Shown: positions 24,702 through 33,431 of the stretch, one piece after another | How the letters are laid out: each line of letters begins with the position of its first letter | How positions within the stretch are numbered: position 1 is the first letter of the stretch | Source: a bacterium | GTDB taxonomy: Bacteria > Cyanobacteriota > Vampirovibrionia > Gastranaerophilales > Gastranaerophilaceae | NCBI GenBank assembly: GCA_017559905.1 | Contig: JAFYQF010000012.1 | Location: forward strand, 1 to 64,000 | DNA length: 64,000 bases | Direction of reading: 5' to 3' | The notes under the pieces: generated by a model | What the model was told of the DNA's origin: nothing | Databases searched by the model: none | What the model saw: the letters and a program-made list of their open reading frames with translations, nothing else | Position numbers and translations under genes: made by a program

Positions 24702-25622
24702 ATGGGAAGACTTGAACAATTACGCATAAATGCGTACCTTTCAGAAGTTGCTCGTGGCTACAACAACAATGCTTTTATTGCACAAACTTTGTTCCCGACT
24801 ATTTATTCTGAAAAAGAGAAAATTGATATTTTTGAATTCAACAAAGAAGCTTTTAACCTTTACGATACTGAAAGAGCAATTAGAGCTAATTCAAACGTTA
24901 TCGCTCCAGAAGGTTTTAAAAAGCACACCACAACTCTTACTGAACACGATTTGTCATACCCTATCGACTATCGTGAAGAACAAGAGGCTGAAAAAGTAAA
25001 ACTTCAACTTCACGCTACAAATGTTGTTACTGACGGACTTCAACTAAAACACGAAAAACAATGTGCTGATTTAGTCCAAAACCCTGACAACTATGCAACT
25101 GAAAACAAAATCCTACTTTCAGGAACATCTTGTTTTACTCACGCAGATTCTGACCCTATAAAAGTTATTGAAGATGCGAAAAACGCAGTTTCTCAAAAAA
25201 TTGCACGAGATCCAAACACTATGGTACTCGGACAAGATGCTTGGCAAACTCTTCGCCAACACAAAAAATTAAAAGAATTAATTTCAAACAACCTCAATAA
25301 ATTAGTCACTCTTGACCTATTGAAAGAGATTTTTGAAGTTGAAAACATCGTTATCGGAAAATCAATATTTGCAAACGCAGAAGGCAAATTTGAACGTATT
25401 TGGAAAGACAACATCATTCTTGCGTATGTTCCAAATTTAGGTGCATCAAGAACTGAATACGATCCATCATTTGCTTATACAGTCCGTAAAAAAGATGCTT
25501 TGCAAATTGATGAATACACAAAAGAAGGTAACAAAGTTAAATACATTCGTGCAACTGATATTTACACTCCATTCTTGGTCGGTGCAGAAGCAGGGTATTT
25601 AATCTCTGGTACTAACGGCTAG
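24702..25622 (+). CDS. Major head (capsid) protein
   Basis: This 306-aa protein directly follows the protease/scaffold and has an AAGGAGTT site, the standard place for the capsid gene. It begins MGRLEQLRINAYLSEVARGY and contains FIAQTLFPTI, DYREEQEAEK and DPNTMVLGQDAWQTLRQHKKL. That resembles the phage major-capsid (E/gpT-like HK97-fold) proteins annotated in Firmicute Mu-like phages. Exact family membership is from memory. Confidence 0.85.
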   Translation: MGRLEQLRINAYLSEVARGYNNNAFIAQTLFPTIYSEKEKIDIFEFNKEAFNLYDTERAIRANSNVIAPEGFKKHTTTLTEHDLSYPIDYREEQEAEKVKLQLHATNVVTDGLQLKHEKQCADLVQNPDNYATENKILLSGTSCFTHADSDPIKVIEDAKNAVSQKIARDPNTMVLGQDAWQTLRQHKKLKELISNNLNKLVTLDLLKEIFEVENIVIGKSIFANAEGKFERIWKDNIILAYVPNLGASRTEYDPSFAYTVRKKDALQIDEYTKEGNKVKYIRATDIYTPFLVGAEAGYLISGTNG

Positions 25623-25631
25623 GAGGAATGA

Positions 25632-25919
25632 ATGGCTAAATACAAAGTGAAAAATACTTCCATTTTGCACAATGGCAAAGTTTATGCAGAAGGCTCAACT
25701 CTTGAACTTTCTGAAAACCAAGCAAAACGTCTTGAAGATTTTGTTGATTTAGTTCCTGAAACTGCAACAAAAACTCCAAGTCAAACCAAACCTCAGACTA
25801 ATAAAACAAAGTCTGAAACAAAAAACCAAACCAAAACAAAAGCAGAAACTAAAACCGAAACTGTAAAACAAGACGGCGAAGGCTCTGACAATAATGGAGG
25901 CTCTGATAATGACAAATAG
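25632..25919 (+). CDS. Mu gp35-like small head protein with Lys/Thr-rich tail
   Basis: This 95-aa protein has a compact N-terminal domain (VKNTSILHNGKVYAEGSTLELSENQAKRLEDFVDLV) of the kind found in small phage head-tail proteins at the Mu gp35 position. A low-complexity tail follows, built of K-T-x-T-K repeats and ending DGEGSDNNGGSDND. TAGGAGGAATG spans its start. The tail overlaps the next gene in a different frame. Confidence 0.75.
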   Translation: MAKYKVKNTSILHNGKVYAEGSTLELSENQAKRLEDFVDLVPETATKTPSQTKPQTNKTKSETKNQTKTKAETKTETVKQDGEGSDNNGGSDNDK

Positions 25920-26250
25920 AAAACATTACAAACCACTATTAATTGAATCAGTAAAAGTTCCTGTTGATGTTGAACAACAAAGATTTATCGGATTTGACGG
26001 CAATTATTGTGCTGAAAATAAAAAAGCATTGGGTGTTTGCGATGTTGCAACTGAAAAAGAACAACTCGCTCCTGTTGCCGTATTTGGTATTTTGCTTGTA
26101 GAGGCAGGTGGCACAATCACAGTCGGAGACTCAGTTGCTTCCGATTCTGAAGGTAAAGCCGTCACTACAAGCGATGCTACTGCCGTTAATGGCTACGCTC
26201 TAGACTCAGCAACGGCAGGACAAGTAATAAGAATTGCAAGAGGAATCTAG
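25909..26250 (+). CDS. Capsid decoration-type protein (DUF2190-like)
   Basis: This 113-aa protein resembles DUF2190 capsid decoration proteins: KKALGVCDVATEKEQLAPVAVFG, GGTITVGDSVASDSEGKAVT and NGYALDSATAGQVIRIARG. It would stabilise the head. The ATG at 25909 is chosen because GGAGGCTCTGATA lies directly upstream; an upstream frame start lacks a site. It overlaps the preceding gene by 11 bp. Confidence 0.82.
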   Translation: MTNRKHYKPLLIESVKVPVDVEQQRFIGFDGNYCAENKKALGVCDVATEKEQLAPVAVFGILLVEAGGTITVGDSVASDSEGKAVTTSDATAVNGYALDSATAGQVIRIARGI

Positions 26251-26252
26251 CA

Positions 26253-26693
26253 ATGTATTGCACGATTGACGATATTGAGAAACACACCTCCTCCCCTACT
26301 CTTATCCAGCTCTCTTCTGATGATGGGCAAGAAGCAGTCAATCGTGTTGTTGTCGAAGAGGCAATACTTTATGCTTCTACACTCATCGATGGGTATTTGA
26401 GAGGACGATACTCTCTGCCTCTTGATACCCATTTTCCTTTGCTACGAATTATTGCAATTGATTTAAGTGTCTATCGTCTGTATTCACGCAGAATGAGAAA
26501 CGAAATGCCTGAAGTAATAGAAACAGCATATAAAAGTGCAATCGCTACTCTAAGAGATATTCAAAAAGGAATAATATCCCTGCAAAGCGAAAACGATACT
26601 CTAGAAACTTCTGCGTTCTCGCCTGATGAATATAGGACAAACAAGACAATTATAGATAGGTTATTTGGGAAACAAAGATTAAGTGAGTATTGA
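26253..26693 (+). CDS. Mu gp36-like head-tail joining protein (DUF1320)
   Basis: This 146-aa protein fits DUF1320/Mu gp36: MYCTIDDIEKH, then AILYASTLIDGYLRGRYSLPL, then LRIIAIDLSVYRLYSRR. Such proteins join head and tail. It overlaps the gp37-like gene by 11 bp. Length is typical. Confidence 0.88.
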   Translation: MYCTIDDIEKHTSSPTLIQLSSDDGQEAVNRVVVEEAILYASTLIDGYLRGRYSLPLDTHFPLLRIIAIDLSVYRLYSRRMRNEMPEVIETAYKSAIATLRDIQKGIISLQSENDTLETSAFSPDEYRTNKTIIDRLFGKQRLSEY

Positions 26694-27102
26694 TTCTATT
26701 GAAAAAGAGATTATTCAAAAACTTAAAGTTGAATTCCCTGATGTGTTGGTTCAGGGTTTCCCCGATAAGCCTGCTGAATTTTTATTACTGCATTCCATCG
26801 GTGCAATTCTTGTACATTATCAGGGAAGCAATTATTCAAACTCAAATGCTCTTGCTTTCGTAACTCAAGAAAACAAAAAAGAATTCTCAATAACGATAGT
26901 CACAAGAAACCTCCGTTCACATAACGGAGCATACGAATTTTTAGATAGAGTCAAACAAACTCTAACAGGATTCAAAATAGATGGATGCACTCCTCTTACC
27001 CCAACAAAAGACTTTTTTATCTCTGAAAATACAGGGATTTGGCAATACGGGATTAATTTTTCCCTAACTACTCAAAACGTACAAGACTTAGAAATATTTT
27101 AG
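26683..27102 (+). CDS. Mu gp37-like protein (DUF1834)
   Basis: This 139-aa protein fits DUF1834/Mu gp37: SIEKEIIQKLKVEFPDVLVQGFPD, then ILVHYQGSNYS, FSITIVTRNL and GAYEFLDRVKQTLTGF. It is thought to serve in tail attachment. The start is GTG at 26683 inside the end of the gp36-like gene. It is followed by the sheath gene, an order also seen in Mu (36-37-38-L). Confidence 0.87.
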   Translation: MSIDSIEKEIIQKLKVEFPDVLVQGFPDKPAEFLLLHSIGAILVHYQGSNYSNSNALAFVTQENKKEFSITIVTRNLRSHNGAYEFLDRVKQTLTGFKIDGCTPLTPTKDFFISENTGIWQYGINFSLTTQNVQDLEIF

Positions 27103-27125
27103 TATTTACCCCATAGGAGTTATAT

Positions 27126-28358
27126 ATGGCTGCTAGTTTTCTTCATGGTGTAGAAACCATCGAAATCACAAAAGGTGCACGCACAATTTCAACAGTAAAA
27201 ACTGCTGTTGTCGGAATTGTCGGAACTGCACCATTAGAAGATGTTGCTGATGAATATAAGACGATAAATACACCGACTCTAATCCTTAATGAAGTCGATG
27301 CCGTTAAATATTTTGGCAACCAAAAATCAGGTTATACAATCCCTCAAGCCCTGCAAGCAATTTTTGACCAAGGCTCAGGTATTGCAATAGTAATTAACGT
27401 CTTTGATCCTGAAAAACACGAAACAGTTGAAGACGTAACCATTGGCGATATCAATGGAACAATTGACCCAACAACAGGCAAAAGAACAGGCTTAAAAGCA
27501 TTTGAAGATTGTTATTCACTATTTGGATATTATCCAAAAACAATCATCGCTCCTGTTTTCTGCGAAGATACTGCCGTTGTTACTGAAATAAGTACAATCT
27601 GCGACAAAATTAGAGCAATGGGAATCGTTGATGCTCCCGTTGGTGCTTCTGTTCAAGATATTATAACTGGTCGTGGGCCTGAAGGAACAATTAATTTTAA
27701 TACCTCATCAGGTCGCATAATCCTCTGCTATCCTCATTTAAAAGTGTATGATGCAGAGTCAGACTCGATAAAACTTCAACCTTACTCTCAAAGACTTGCC
27801 GGCGTTATCGCAGCAAAAGATGTTGATAAAGGTTACCATTGGTCTCCATCTAATACAGAGATTCAGGGAATTGTCGGCATCGAAAGACAATTAACATCAA
27901 TGATTAACGACCCAACTTCAGAAGTAAACGCACTTAACGAAGCAGGAGTTGTGACTGTTTTCAATTCTTACGGCTCAGGTTTCCGTACTTGGGGCAACCG
28001 AACTGCTGCCTACCCATCATCAACTCATCTGACTAATTTTATAAACGTTAGACGTACTGCTGATATTATTCACGAATCAATAGAATACTCAATGCTACAA
28101 TTTATCGACTTCCCAATCGATAACGGCTTGATTGATTCTATCTGCGAAACAGTTAACCAATTTATCAGAACTCTAATCGGCAGAGGTGCATTGATTGATG
28201 GTAAATGCTCATTTAACCCTGATAAAAACCCTGCAACCGAAATCGCAAACGGACACCTCTTGTTCGATATCGAATATATGCCACCAACACCGGCAGAAAG
28301 AATTACTTTCGAGTCATTTATTGACATCGAATTACTCAAATCATTGGGGGCTTCTTAA
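27126..28358 (+). CDS. Contractile tail sheath protein
   Basis: This 410-aa protein is a phage tail sheath (P2 FI-type): FLHGVETIEITKGARTIS, TAVVGIVGTAP, the SQRLAGVIAAKDVDKGYHWSPSN signature, NSYGSGFRTWGNRTA, and RTADIIHESIEYSM near the C-terminus. It shows that the tail is contractile. It lies in the rightward head block with the tube gene, away from the rest of the tail. TAGGAGTTATAT precedes the ATG. Confidence 0.94.
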   Translation: MAASFLHGVETIEITKGARTISTVKTAVVGIVGTAPLEDVADEYKTINTPTLILNEVDAVKYFGNQKSGYTIPQALQAIFDQGSGIAIVINVFDPEKHETVEDVTIGDINGTIDPTTGKRTGLKAFEDCYSLFGYYPKTIIAPVFCEDTAVVTEISTICDKIRAMGIVDAPVGASVQDIITGRGPEGTINFNTSSGRIILCYPHLKVYDAESDSIKLQPYSQRLAGVIAAKDVDKGYHWSPSNTEIQGIVGIERQLTSMINDPTSEVNALNEAGVVTVFNSYGSGFRTWGNRTAAYPSSTHLTNFINVRRTADIIHESIEYSMLQFIDFPIDNGLIDSICETVNQFIRTLIGRGALIDGKCSFNPDKNPATEIANGHLLFDIEYMPPTPAERITFESFIDIELLKSLGAS

Positions 28359-28534
28359 TGTACTGTTCAGTAAATGATAACGGTGCATTGGAAGTTCACA
28401 CCGATGGCAACGATATTTGCTTTAACTGCAAACATCTGAAAAAATGTCCACTCGTTCTTGCTCTAAGCAAAGAATATGTTTTTCTGCACTACTCTGATGT
28501 CGAAATCAAAGACTGTGCACTCTTCAAGAAATAG
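28358..28534 (+). CDS. 58-aa Cys-rich protein between sheath and tube
   Basis: A 58-codon frame begins at an ATG overlapping the sheath stop by one base (TAATG) and ends ten bases before the tube gene. It reads MYCSVNDNGALEVHTDGND, then CFNCKHLKKCPL. The C-x2-C-x5-C arrangement plus a further Cys (KDCALF) suggests a small zinc or disulphide fold. Tight translational coupling and full use of the gap support a real gene. No family recognised. Confidence 0.72.
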   Translation: MYCSVNDNGALEVHTDGNDICFNCKHLKKCPLVLALSKEYVFLHYSDVEIKDCALFKK

Positions 28535-28543
28535 GGAGTTTAT

Positions 28544-29065
28544 ATGTCAAAAATTGAAATTAACAAATTAACCAACGCAAATGTTTACATGAATGGAGTA
28601 AACTTACTCGGTAGAGCCGAAGAAGTCCAACTCCCACAAATAAAACACAAAATGGCTGAACACAAAGCTCTAGGTATGGTAGGCTCAGCCGAATTCTTCG
28701 CAGGGATTGATAAACTTGAATGCAAAATCAAATGGAATGCTCTTTATCCAAATGTAATGCGTATGTGTGCAAATCCTTTCTTGGCTACTATGATTCAAGT
28801 TCGTGCCAACCTAGAAACCTATAACGGCACAGGAAGAATCAAAGAAGTCCCTGCGACAGCTTTTTTAATCGGAACTTTTAAAGAGTTTCCGTTAGGGAAT
28901 ATAAAGCCACACGAGAATGCTGAGTATGAAACAACTATGTCTGTTACTTATGCAAAATTAATCGTTGATGGCTTGGATGTTTTTGAAATCGATGTGCTTG
29001 AAAACATCTACAAAGTCAACATGATTGATATGCTTTCAACTTTCAAAAAGAACACAGGAGCATAG
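28544..29065 (+). CDS. Tail tube protein (P2 FII-like)
   Basis: This 173-aa protein belongs to the phage tail-tube FII family: NANVYMNGVNLLGRAEEVQLPQ, HKALGMVGSAEFFAGIDKLE and YETTMSVTYAKLIVDG. It polymerises to the inner tube through which DNA passes. TAGGGAGTTTAT precedes the ATG. It is followed immediately by the portal gene, an unusual neighbour. Confidence 0.93.
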   Translation: MSKIEINKLTNANVYMNGVNLLGRAEEVQLPQIKHKMAEHKALGMVGSAEFFAGIDKLECKIKWNALYPNVMRMCANPFLATMIQVRANLETYNGTGRIKEVPATAFLIGTFKEFPLGNIKPHENAEYETTMSVTYAKLIVDGLDVFEIDVLENIYKVNMIDMLSTFKKNTGA

Positions 29066-29070
29066 GGTAG

Positions 29071-30531
29071 ATGGAAGAATCAATCCTTAAGCAAAAAGCC
29101 GTTAAGAAAAATCTGACGGAAGAAATTGCAACACGAAAACGTGCATTGAATTTCTATTCACTAGCCAACATCCTTCCCGATCCTGATATTGTTTTGCGTA
29201 AGCAGGGCAAAGATATGAGGATTTATAAGGAATTGTTGTGCGACCCTCACGTTTTTGCTTGTACTCAATCAAGAAAAGCAGGAGTGCTTTCTCTTGATTG
29301 GGATATTAATCGTGGACTTGATAAAGACGAAAACGCACAAGCGATTGAAGATTTGCTTAAAAAACTAGATATTCATAAATTAATTAATGATATTCTAGAA
29401 GCTACTCTTTACGGATTCCAACCTCTAGAGATAAATTGGAAACGTGAAAAGTCAGGGAAAATACTCCCTGCAAGCATAGTTGCCAAGCCTCCTGAATGGT
29501 TTTGTTTTGATGATGAAAATAATCTAAAATTCAGAACTAAAGAAAATTATTACGGCGAAATTGTTCCTCCAAAAAAGTTTTTATTGGCTCAAAATAATCC
29601 AAGTTACAACAACCCTTATGGCGAACGCACACTCTCTCGTGTATTTTGGAATGTAACCTTTAAAAAAGGTGGATTAAAGTTTTGGGTTGTATTTACTGAA
29701 AAATACGGAATGCCACATCTTATCGGTAAACACCCACGTGGAGCATCAAAAGAGGACACCGAAAGTCTGGCAGATATGCTTGAAGAAATGGTGCAAGATG
29801 CTATTGCCGTCATTCCTGACGATTCTTCAGTTGAAATTCAAGAAGCCAATAAATCATCATCTGCTGAGATATTTGAAAAGCTAATCAATAAAATGAATGC
29901 AGAAATTTCTAAAGCTATTCTCGGTCAAACTCTTACTACTGAAATTGGCTCAAGTGGTAGTTATGCTGCGAGCAATACACATATGTCCGTTCGTCAGGAT
30001 ATTATCGACACAGATCGCAAGTTAGTGGAAAGTGTTATTAACCAATTAATTCGTTGGATTTATGAATTAAATTCCCTCAATGCTGAAGTTCCTGTTTTTG
30101 AAATGTATGAGCCTGAAGATGTTGATTTGAATTTAGCTCAAAGAGATAAAATCCTCTTTGATACAGGAGTTAAATTCACAAAAGAATACTTTATTAAAAA
30201 CTACGGATTAGAAGATGAGGACTTTGAAATAAGGGAAGAAGTTGTTATCCCTCCGTCTTCTGATTTTAAAGAGTTTAAAGAAAAAACATCAATTCCCGGA
30301 CAAGAACAAATTGAGGAATTATACCAATTCTTAAGTGGTGCTGATTTAACAAAACAAGCTCAATCAATTCTTGCACCATTAATTTCATTGTTTGAATCTT
30401 GCGAAAGTTATGAGGAAGCCTACGAGCTACTATCCTTAAAGAATTTGCATTCAAAAAAGTTCGAAGAAACACTTCAAAAAGCTCTGTTCCTTTGTGAACT
30501 GCAAGGGAGGTCAGATGGACTTGAAGAATAA
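29071..30531 (+). CDS. Portal protein (Mu gp29-like, DUF935)
   Basis: This 486-aa protein fits the DUF935 portal family: LPDPDIVLRKQGKDMRIYKEL, DPHVFACTQSRKAGVLSLDW, GFQPLEINW, then FTEKYGMPHLIGKHPRGAS, and GQTLTTEIGSSGSYAASNTH near residue 290-310. It forms the dodecameric portal at the head vertex. In Mu the portal gene follows the terminase; here the terminase is on the other strand 7 kb away. Its end overlaps the cytosine methyltransferase start by 17 bp. Confidence 0.93.
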   Translation: MEESILKQKAVKKNLTEEIATRKRALNFYSLANILPDPDIVLRKQGKDMRIYKELLCDPHVFACTQSRKAGVLSLDWDINRGLDKDENAQAIEDLLKKLDIHKLINDILEATLYGFQPLEINWKREKSGKILPASIVAKPPEWFCFDDENNLKFRTKENYYGEIVPPKKFLLAQNNPSYNNPYGERTLSRVFWNVTFKKGGLKFWVVFTEKYGMPHLIGKHPRGASKEDTESLADMLEEMVQDAIAVIPDDSSVEIQEANKSSSAEIFEKLINKMNAEISKAILGQTLTTEIGSSGSYAASNTHMSVRQDIIDTDRKLVESVINQLIRWIYELNSLNAEVPVFEMYEPEDVDLNLAQRDKILFDTGVKFTKEYFIKNYGLEDEDFEIREEVVIPPSSDFKEFKEKTSIPGQEQIEELYQFLSGADLTKQAQSILAPLISLFESCESYEEAYELLSLKNLHSKKFEETLQKALFLCELQGRSDGLEE

Positions 30532-31756
30532 ACAACTAACTTTTTTTGATATCTTTTCAGGAATTGGTGGATTTAAAATCGCATTAGAACGTGCCGGTTT
30601 TAAAAGCATCGGCTTTTGCGATAATGATGAATACGCAAATAAGCTCTACCGAGCATATTTTCAAAATGATAAGGAGTTATTTTTTGACGATGTCACAACA
30701 ATCAACACAGCAGAACTCCCCGATTTCGATATCTTATGTGCAGGATTTCCTTGTCAATCTTTCTCGATTGCAGGAAAAAGACGTGGATTTGAAGACACAA
30801 GAGGCACAATGTTTTTTGAAGTCGCACGGATTCTTAAAGACAAAACACCCAAATATTTTATTCTCGAAAACGTTAAGGGCTTACTTAGTCACGACGGTGG
30901 AAAAACTTTCCAAAGAATTCTTGAAATTCTCTCCGACATTGGGTATAGCGTTCAATGGCAATTACTTAATTCTAAGTTCTTCGGAGTTCCTCAAAACAGG
31001 GAGCGCGTGTACATTGTTGGATGTTATGGAAAAGAATGTATCGGAAAAATATTTCCTCTCGGAGGAATCAATGAAGAGAATCCTAGCGAGAATAGTTTAA
31101 TCCAACTAGAAGAAACAAAAGGAAAATCACAGGGTGCTCGTGTTTATAACCCTAATGGAATAAGCTCCACTCTAACTGCAAATAGTGGTGGATTGGGTGG
31201 TAAAACAGGACTCTATTTTATAAATCAATATTATTTCAACTGCAAAAAATCCGAACTTTCTTCTACATTAAAAGTCGGTGGCGATGTACCAATGGTAAAT
31301 ATACCAAATGACTCAATAGAGTCTTTTATAAACAAGCCTCGCCACGACCAATACAAACCTTCTGATATTGTTCAAACTCTTAAAGTTGCTGGCGATACTC
31401 CATTAATGAGAGTTAAAAACGGAACTAAAAAAGGATACGATATCGCAGGTCCCGGAGACGGAATTAGTTTAGCATATCCACATTCAAAATTGCGCAGAGG
31501 TCGAGTCGGTAAAGGTTGCTCTCAAACACTTGATACTTCTTGCAATATGGGAACTATTGATGATTTTAGAATTAGAAGATTAACACCTCTTGAATGTTTT
31601 AGGCTTCAGGGCTTTCCTGATGAAATGGTTGAAGTCGCTAGAAAAATTAAACTCTCGGATGTTAGGCTTTATAAAATGGCGGGAAACGCAATTACTGTTA
31701 ATGTTGCTGAAGCCGTTGCTAGAAAGATTGCAGAGGTTGAAAATGCCAAATCTTAA
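30515..31756 (+). CDS. DNA (cytosine-5) methyltransferase
   Basis: This 413-aa C5-methyltransferase has motif I (FFDIFSGIGGF, residues ~10-20), motif IV with the catalytic Cys80 (AGFPCQSFS), motif VI (LENVKG), motif VIII (QNRERVYIVG) and motifs IX-X (RRLTPLECFRLQGFPD, YKMAGNAITVNV). The target-recognition region holds a duplicated unit (SSTLKVGGDVPMV and VQTLKVAGDTPLM). No cognate restriction enzyme is nearby. It is wedged between portal and MuF with overlaps on both sides, so it is co-expressed late, perhaps to protect packaged DNA. GGGAGGTCAG precedes the ATG at 30515. Confidence 0.95.
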   Translation: MDLKNKQLTFFDIFSGIGGFKIALERAGFKSIGFCDNDEYANKLYRAYFQNDKELFFDDVTTINTAELPDFDILCAGFPCQSFSIAGKRRGFEDTRGTMFFEVARILKDKTPKYFILENVKGLLSHDGGKTFQRILEILSDIGYSVQWQLLNSKFFGVPQNRERVYIVGCYGKECIGKIFPLGGINEENPSENSLIQLEETKGKSQGARVYNPNGISSTLTANSGGLGGKTGLYFINQYYFNCKKSELSSTLKVGGDVPMVNIPNDSIESFINKPRHDQYKPSDIVQTLKVAGDTPLMRVKNGTKKGYDIAGPGDGISLAYPHSKLRRGRVGKGCSQTLDTSCNMGTIDDFRIRRLTPLECFRLQGFPDEMVEVARKIKLSDVRLYKMAGNAITVNVAEAVARKIAEVENAKS

Positions 31757-32501
31757 AGCACTATTCAAACTTTCCCCTGCACTAGCGATTAAATATTTCA
31801 AGAACAAGAAAAATAAATTCACTTGGGATTGGTACGAACTTTGGCAAGATGCACATCAAAAGTCATTCACAGTCGCTAAAGCAATGCGTGAAGATATCCT
31901 AAACGACATTCGTGCCTCATTAGATAAAGCTCTCTCAGAGGGTAAAACCTTCAGGGATTTTCAGAAAGACTTAAAACCAACCCTGCAAAAGAAAGGGTGG
32001 TGGGGCGAAGTAGTTGTCGTTGATTCAAAAGGTAATGCCGAAAAAGTTCAGCTTGGCTCAATGTATCGATTAAAGACTATCTATTCCGTTAATATGCAAG
32101 TAGCTTATCAAACAGGAAGATACAAAACTCAGGTTGATAATGTCGACAATCGACCATTTTGGGAATACGTTGCCGTCCTTGATTCAAAGACCAGACCTGA
32201 ACACGCACAACTGCATGGACTTGTTTTTAGATATGATGACCCTTTTTGGGCATCTTTTTACCCTCCGAATGGTTGGCGATGCAGATGCAGAGTGAATGCA
32301 TTATCCCCTAAAAATCTCGTAAAAAAGAATGTTAAACCATCATCTTCAGCAGGACTTTTATCACAAGAAGAACAATTGGTTTCTAAAAAGTCAGGCGAAT
32401 ACAAGCCTGTAACTGTTTATACTGACCCACTTACAAATAAGAAAATTGCGCCGGATGTTGGGTGGAGTCATAACCCTGCAAGTGGATTAGTTGAAACATA
32501 A
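31743..32501 (+). CDS. MuF-type minor head protein (Mu gp30-like)
   Basis: This 252-aa protein has the MuF signature: FTWDWYELWQDAHQKSFTVA at the start and WEYVAVLDSKTRPEHAQLHG then FYPPNGWRCRCRVNAL near the C-terminal half. In Mu this protein associates with the portal and enters the head. The ATG at 31743 is chosen because it matches MuF N-termini and overlaps the methyltransferase stop; the longer upstream frame is the shadow of that gene. Confidence 0.92.
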   Translation: MPNLKALFKLSPALAIKYFKNKKNKFTWDWYELWQDAHQKSFTVAKAMREDILNDIRASLDKALSEGKTFRDFQKDLKPTLQKKGWWGEVVVVDSKGNAEKVQLGSMYRLKTIYSVNMQVAYQTGRYKTQVDNVDNRPFWEYVAVLDSKTRPEHAQLHGLVFRYDDPFWASFYPPNGWRCRCRVNALSPKNLVKKNVKPSSSAGLLSQEEQLVSKKSGEYKPVTVYTDPLTNKKIAPDVGWSHNPASGLVET

Positions 32502-32615
32502 AACAGCAATTGAACGGCATTTAAACCCTGTTCAAACGATATTTTGGTAGTATTCAAATTATCCCTATATATTTACCCCTACCCCTATTCAAACAGTATT
32601 CAAAAGGAGTTCATA
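32502..32615. promoter_or_regulatory. Control region upstream of dam with phased TTCAAA motifs
   Basis: TTCAAA occurs at 32531, 32553, 32588 and 32599, with spacings of 22 and 11 bp in the two pairs (whole helical turns), and the complement TTGAAC is at 32510. ACCCC precedes the last pair. The arrangement repeats the composite at 21103-21127. An activator or repressor site controlling the methyltransferase/gpG genes is inferred. Confidence 0.5.
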
Positions 32616-33431
32616 ATGACAATAGATAGAAAAAGTTTAATCAATTGGGTTGGTGGCAAAAGATTACTTCGTAAAGTCATCGAACCATTAATACCTACCG
32701 ATATTAAATCCTACATCGAACCATTCGGTGGTGGTGCTTGGGTTTTATTTTACAAAGAAAAATGGGCAGATTTAGAGGTCTACAACGATTTAGACGGCAG
32801 ACTTGTAAACCTATTCAGAATCGTAAAATACCACCCTAATGCATTTAAAGAAGAGATAAAATACCTTCTTGGCTCTCGTGAAATGTTTTTGCAATTCTTA
32901 AACGGCACTTTTATTACTGATATTCAAAAAGCTGTTCAATTTTACTTTTTAATCACACGTTCATTCGGTGGTCGTGGCGAAACTTTCGGAACAGTAAAAC
33001 GTAGTTGTGGTGGTGCAAGCAAGTCTCAAAAAAACGTGCTTGAGAAAATCGATGCAATTCATAATAGGCTCGATAAAGTAATGGTTGAAAATCGTGACTT
33101 TGAAAAACTAATCACTCAATACGACTTTGAAGATGCATTTTTCTACTGCGATCCACCTTATTCAAAAGGCTGTGGTTATGAAGTGACATCAACTGCAAAC
33201 TTTGACCACGAAAGATTAAGAGAAGTTCTTGGAAACATCAAAGGTCGCTTTTTACTTTCTTATGACGATTCCCCTAAAATTCGAGAACTCTACAAAGGCT
33301 TTGAGATGGTCGAAGTCGAACGATTAAACGGAATCAATAATCGTCAGGGAACTAATCGTGAAAACAAAATGTTCAAAGAATTATTAATTGCAAATTACCC
33401 GATAAAAGACTTATTTGAAAATGGCAAATAA
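32616..33431 (+). CDS. DNA N6-adenine methyltransferase (Dam-like)
   Basis: This 271-aa protein is a class D12/alpha adenine methyltransferase: INWVGGKRLLRKVI at residues 9-22, SAM-binding IEPFGGGAWVLF at 34-45 and catalytic DPPY at 179-182. It would methylate adenine in a short site, probably GATC-like by family, although the target cannot be read from sequence. AAAAGGAGTTCATA precedes the ATG. It overlaps the gpG-like gene by 11 bp, so head morphogenesis and methylation genes are coupled. Confidence 0.94.
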   Translation: MTIDRKSLINWVGGKRLLRKVIEPLIPTDIKSYIEPFGGGAWVLFYKEKWADLEVYNDLDGRLVNLFRIVKYHPNAFKEEIKYLLGSREMFLQFLNGTFITDIQKAVQFYFLITRSFGGRGETFGTVKRSCGGASKSQKNVLEKIDAIHNRLDKVMVENRDFEKLITQYDFEDAFFYCDPPYSKGCGYEVTSTANFDHERLREVLGNIKGRFLLSYDDSPKIRELYKGFEMVEVERLNGINNRQGTNRENKMFKELLIANYPIKDLFENGK

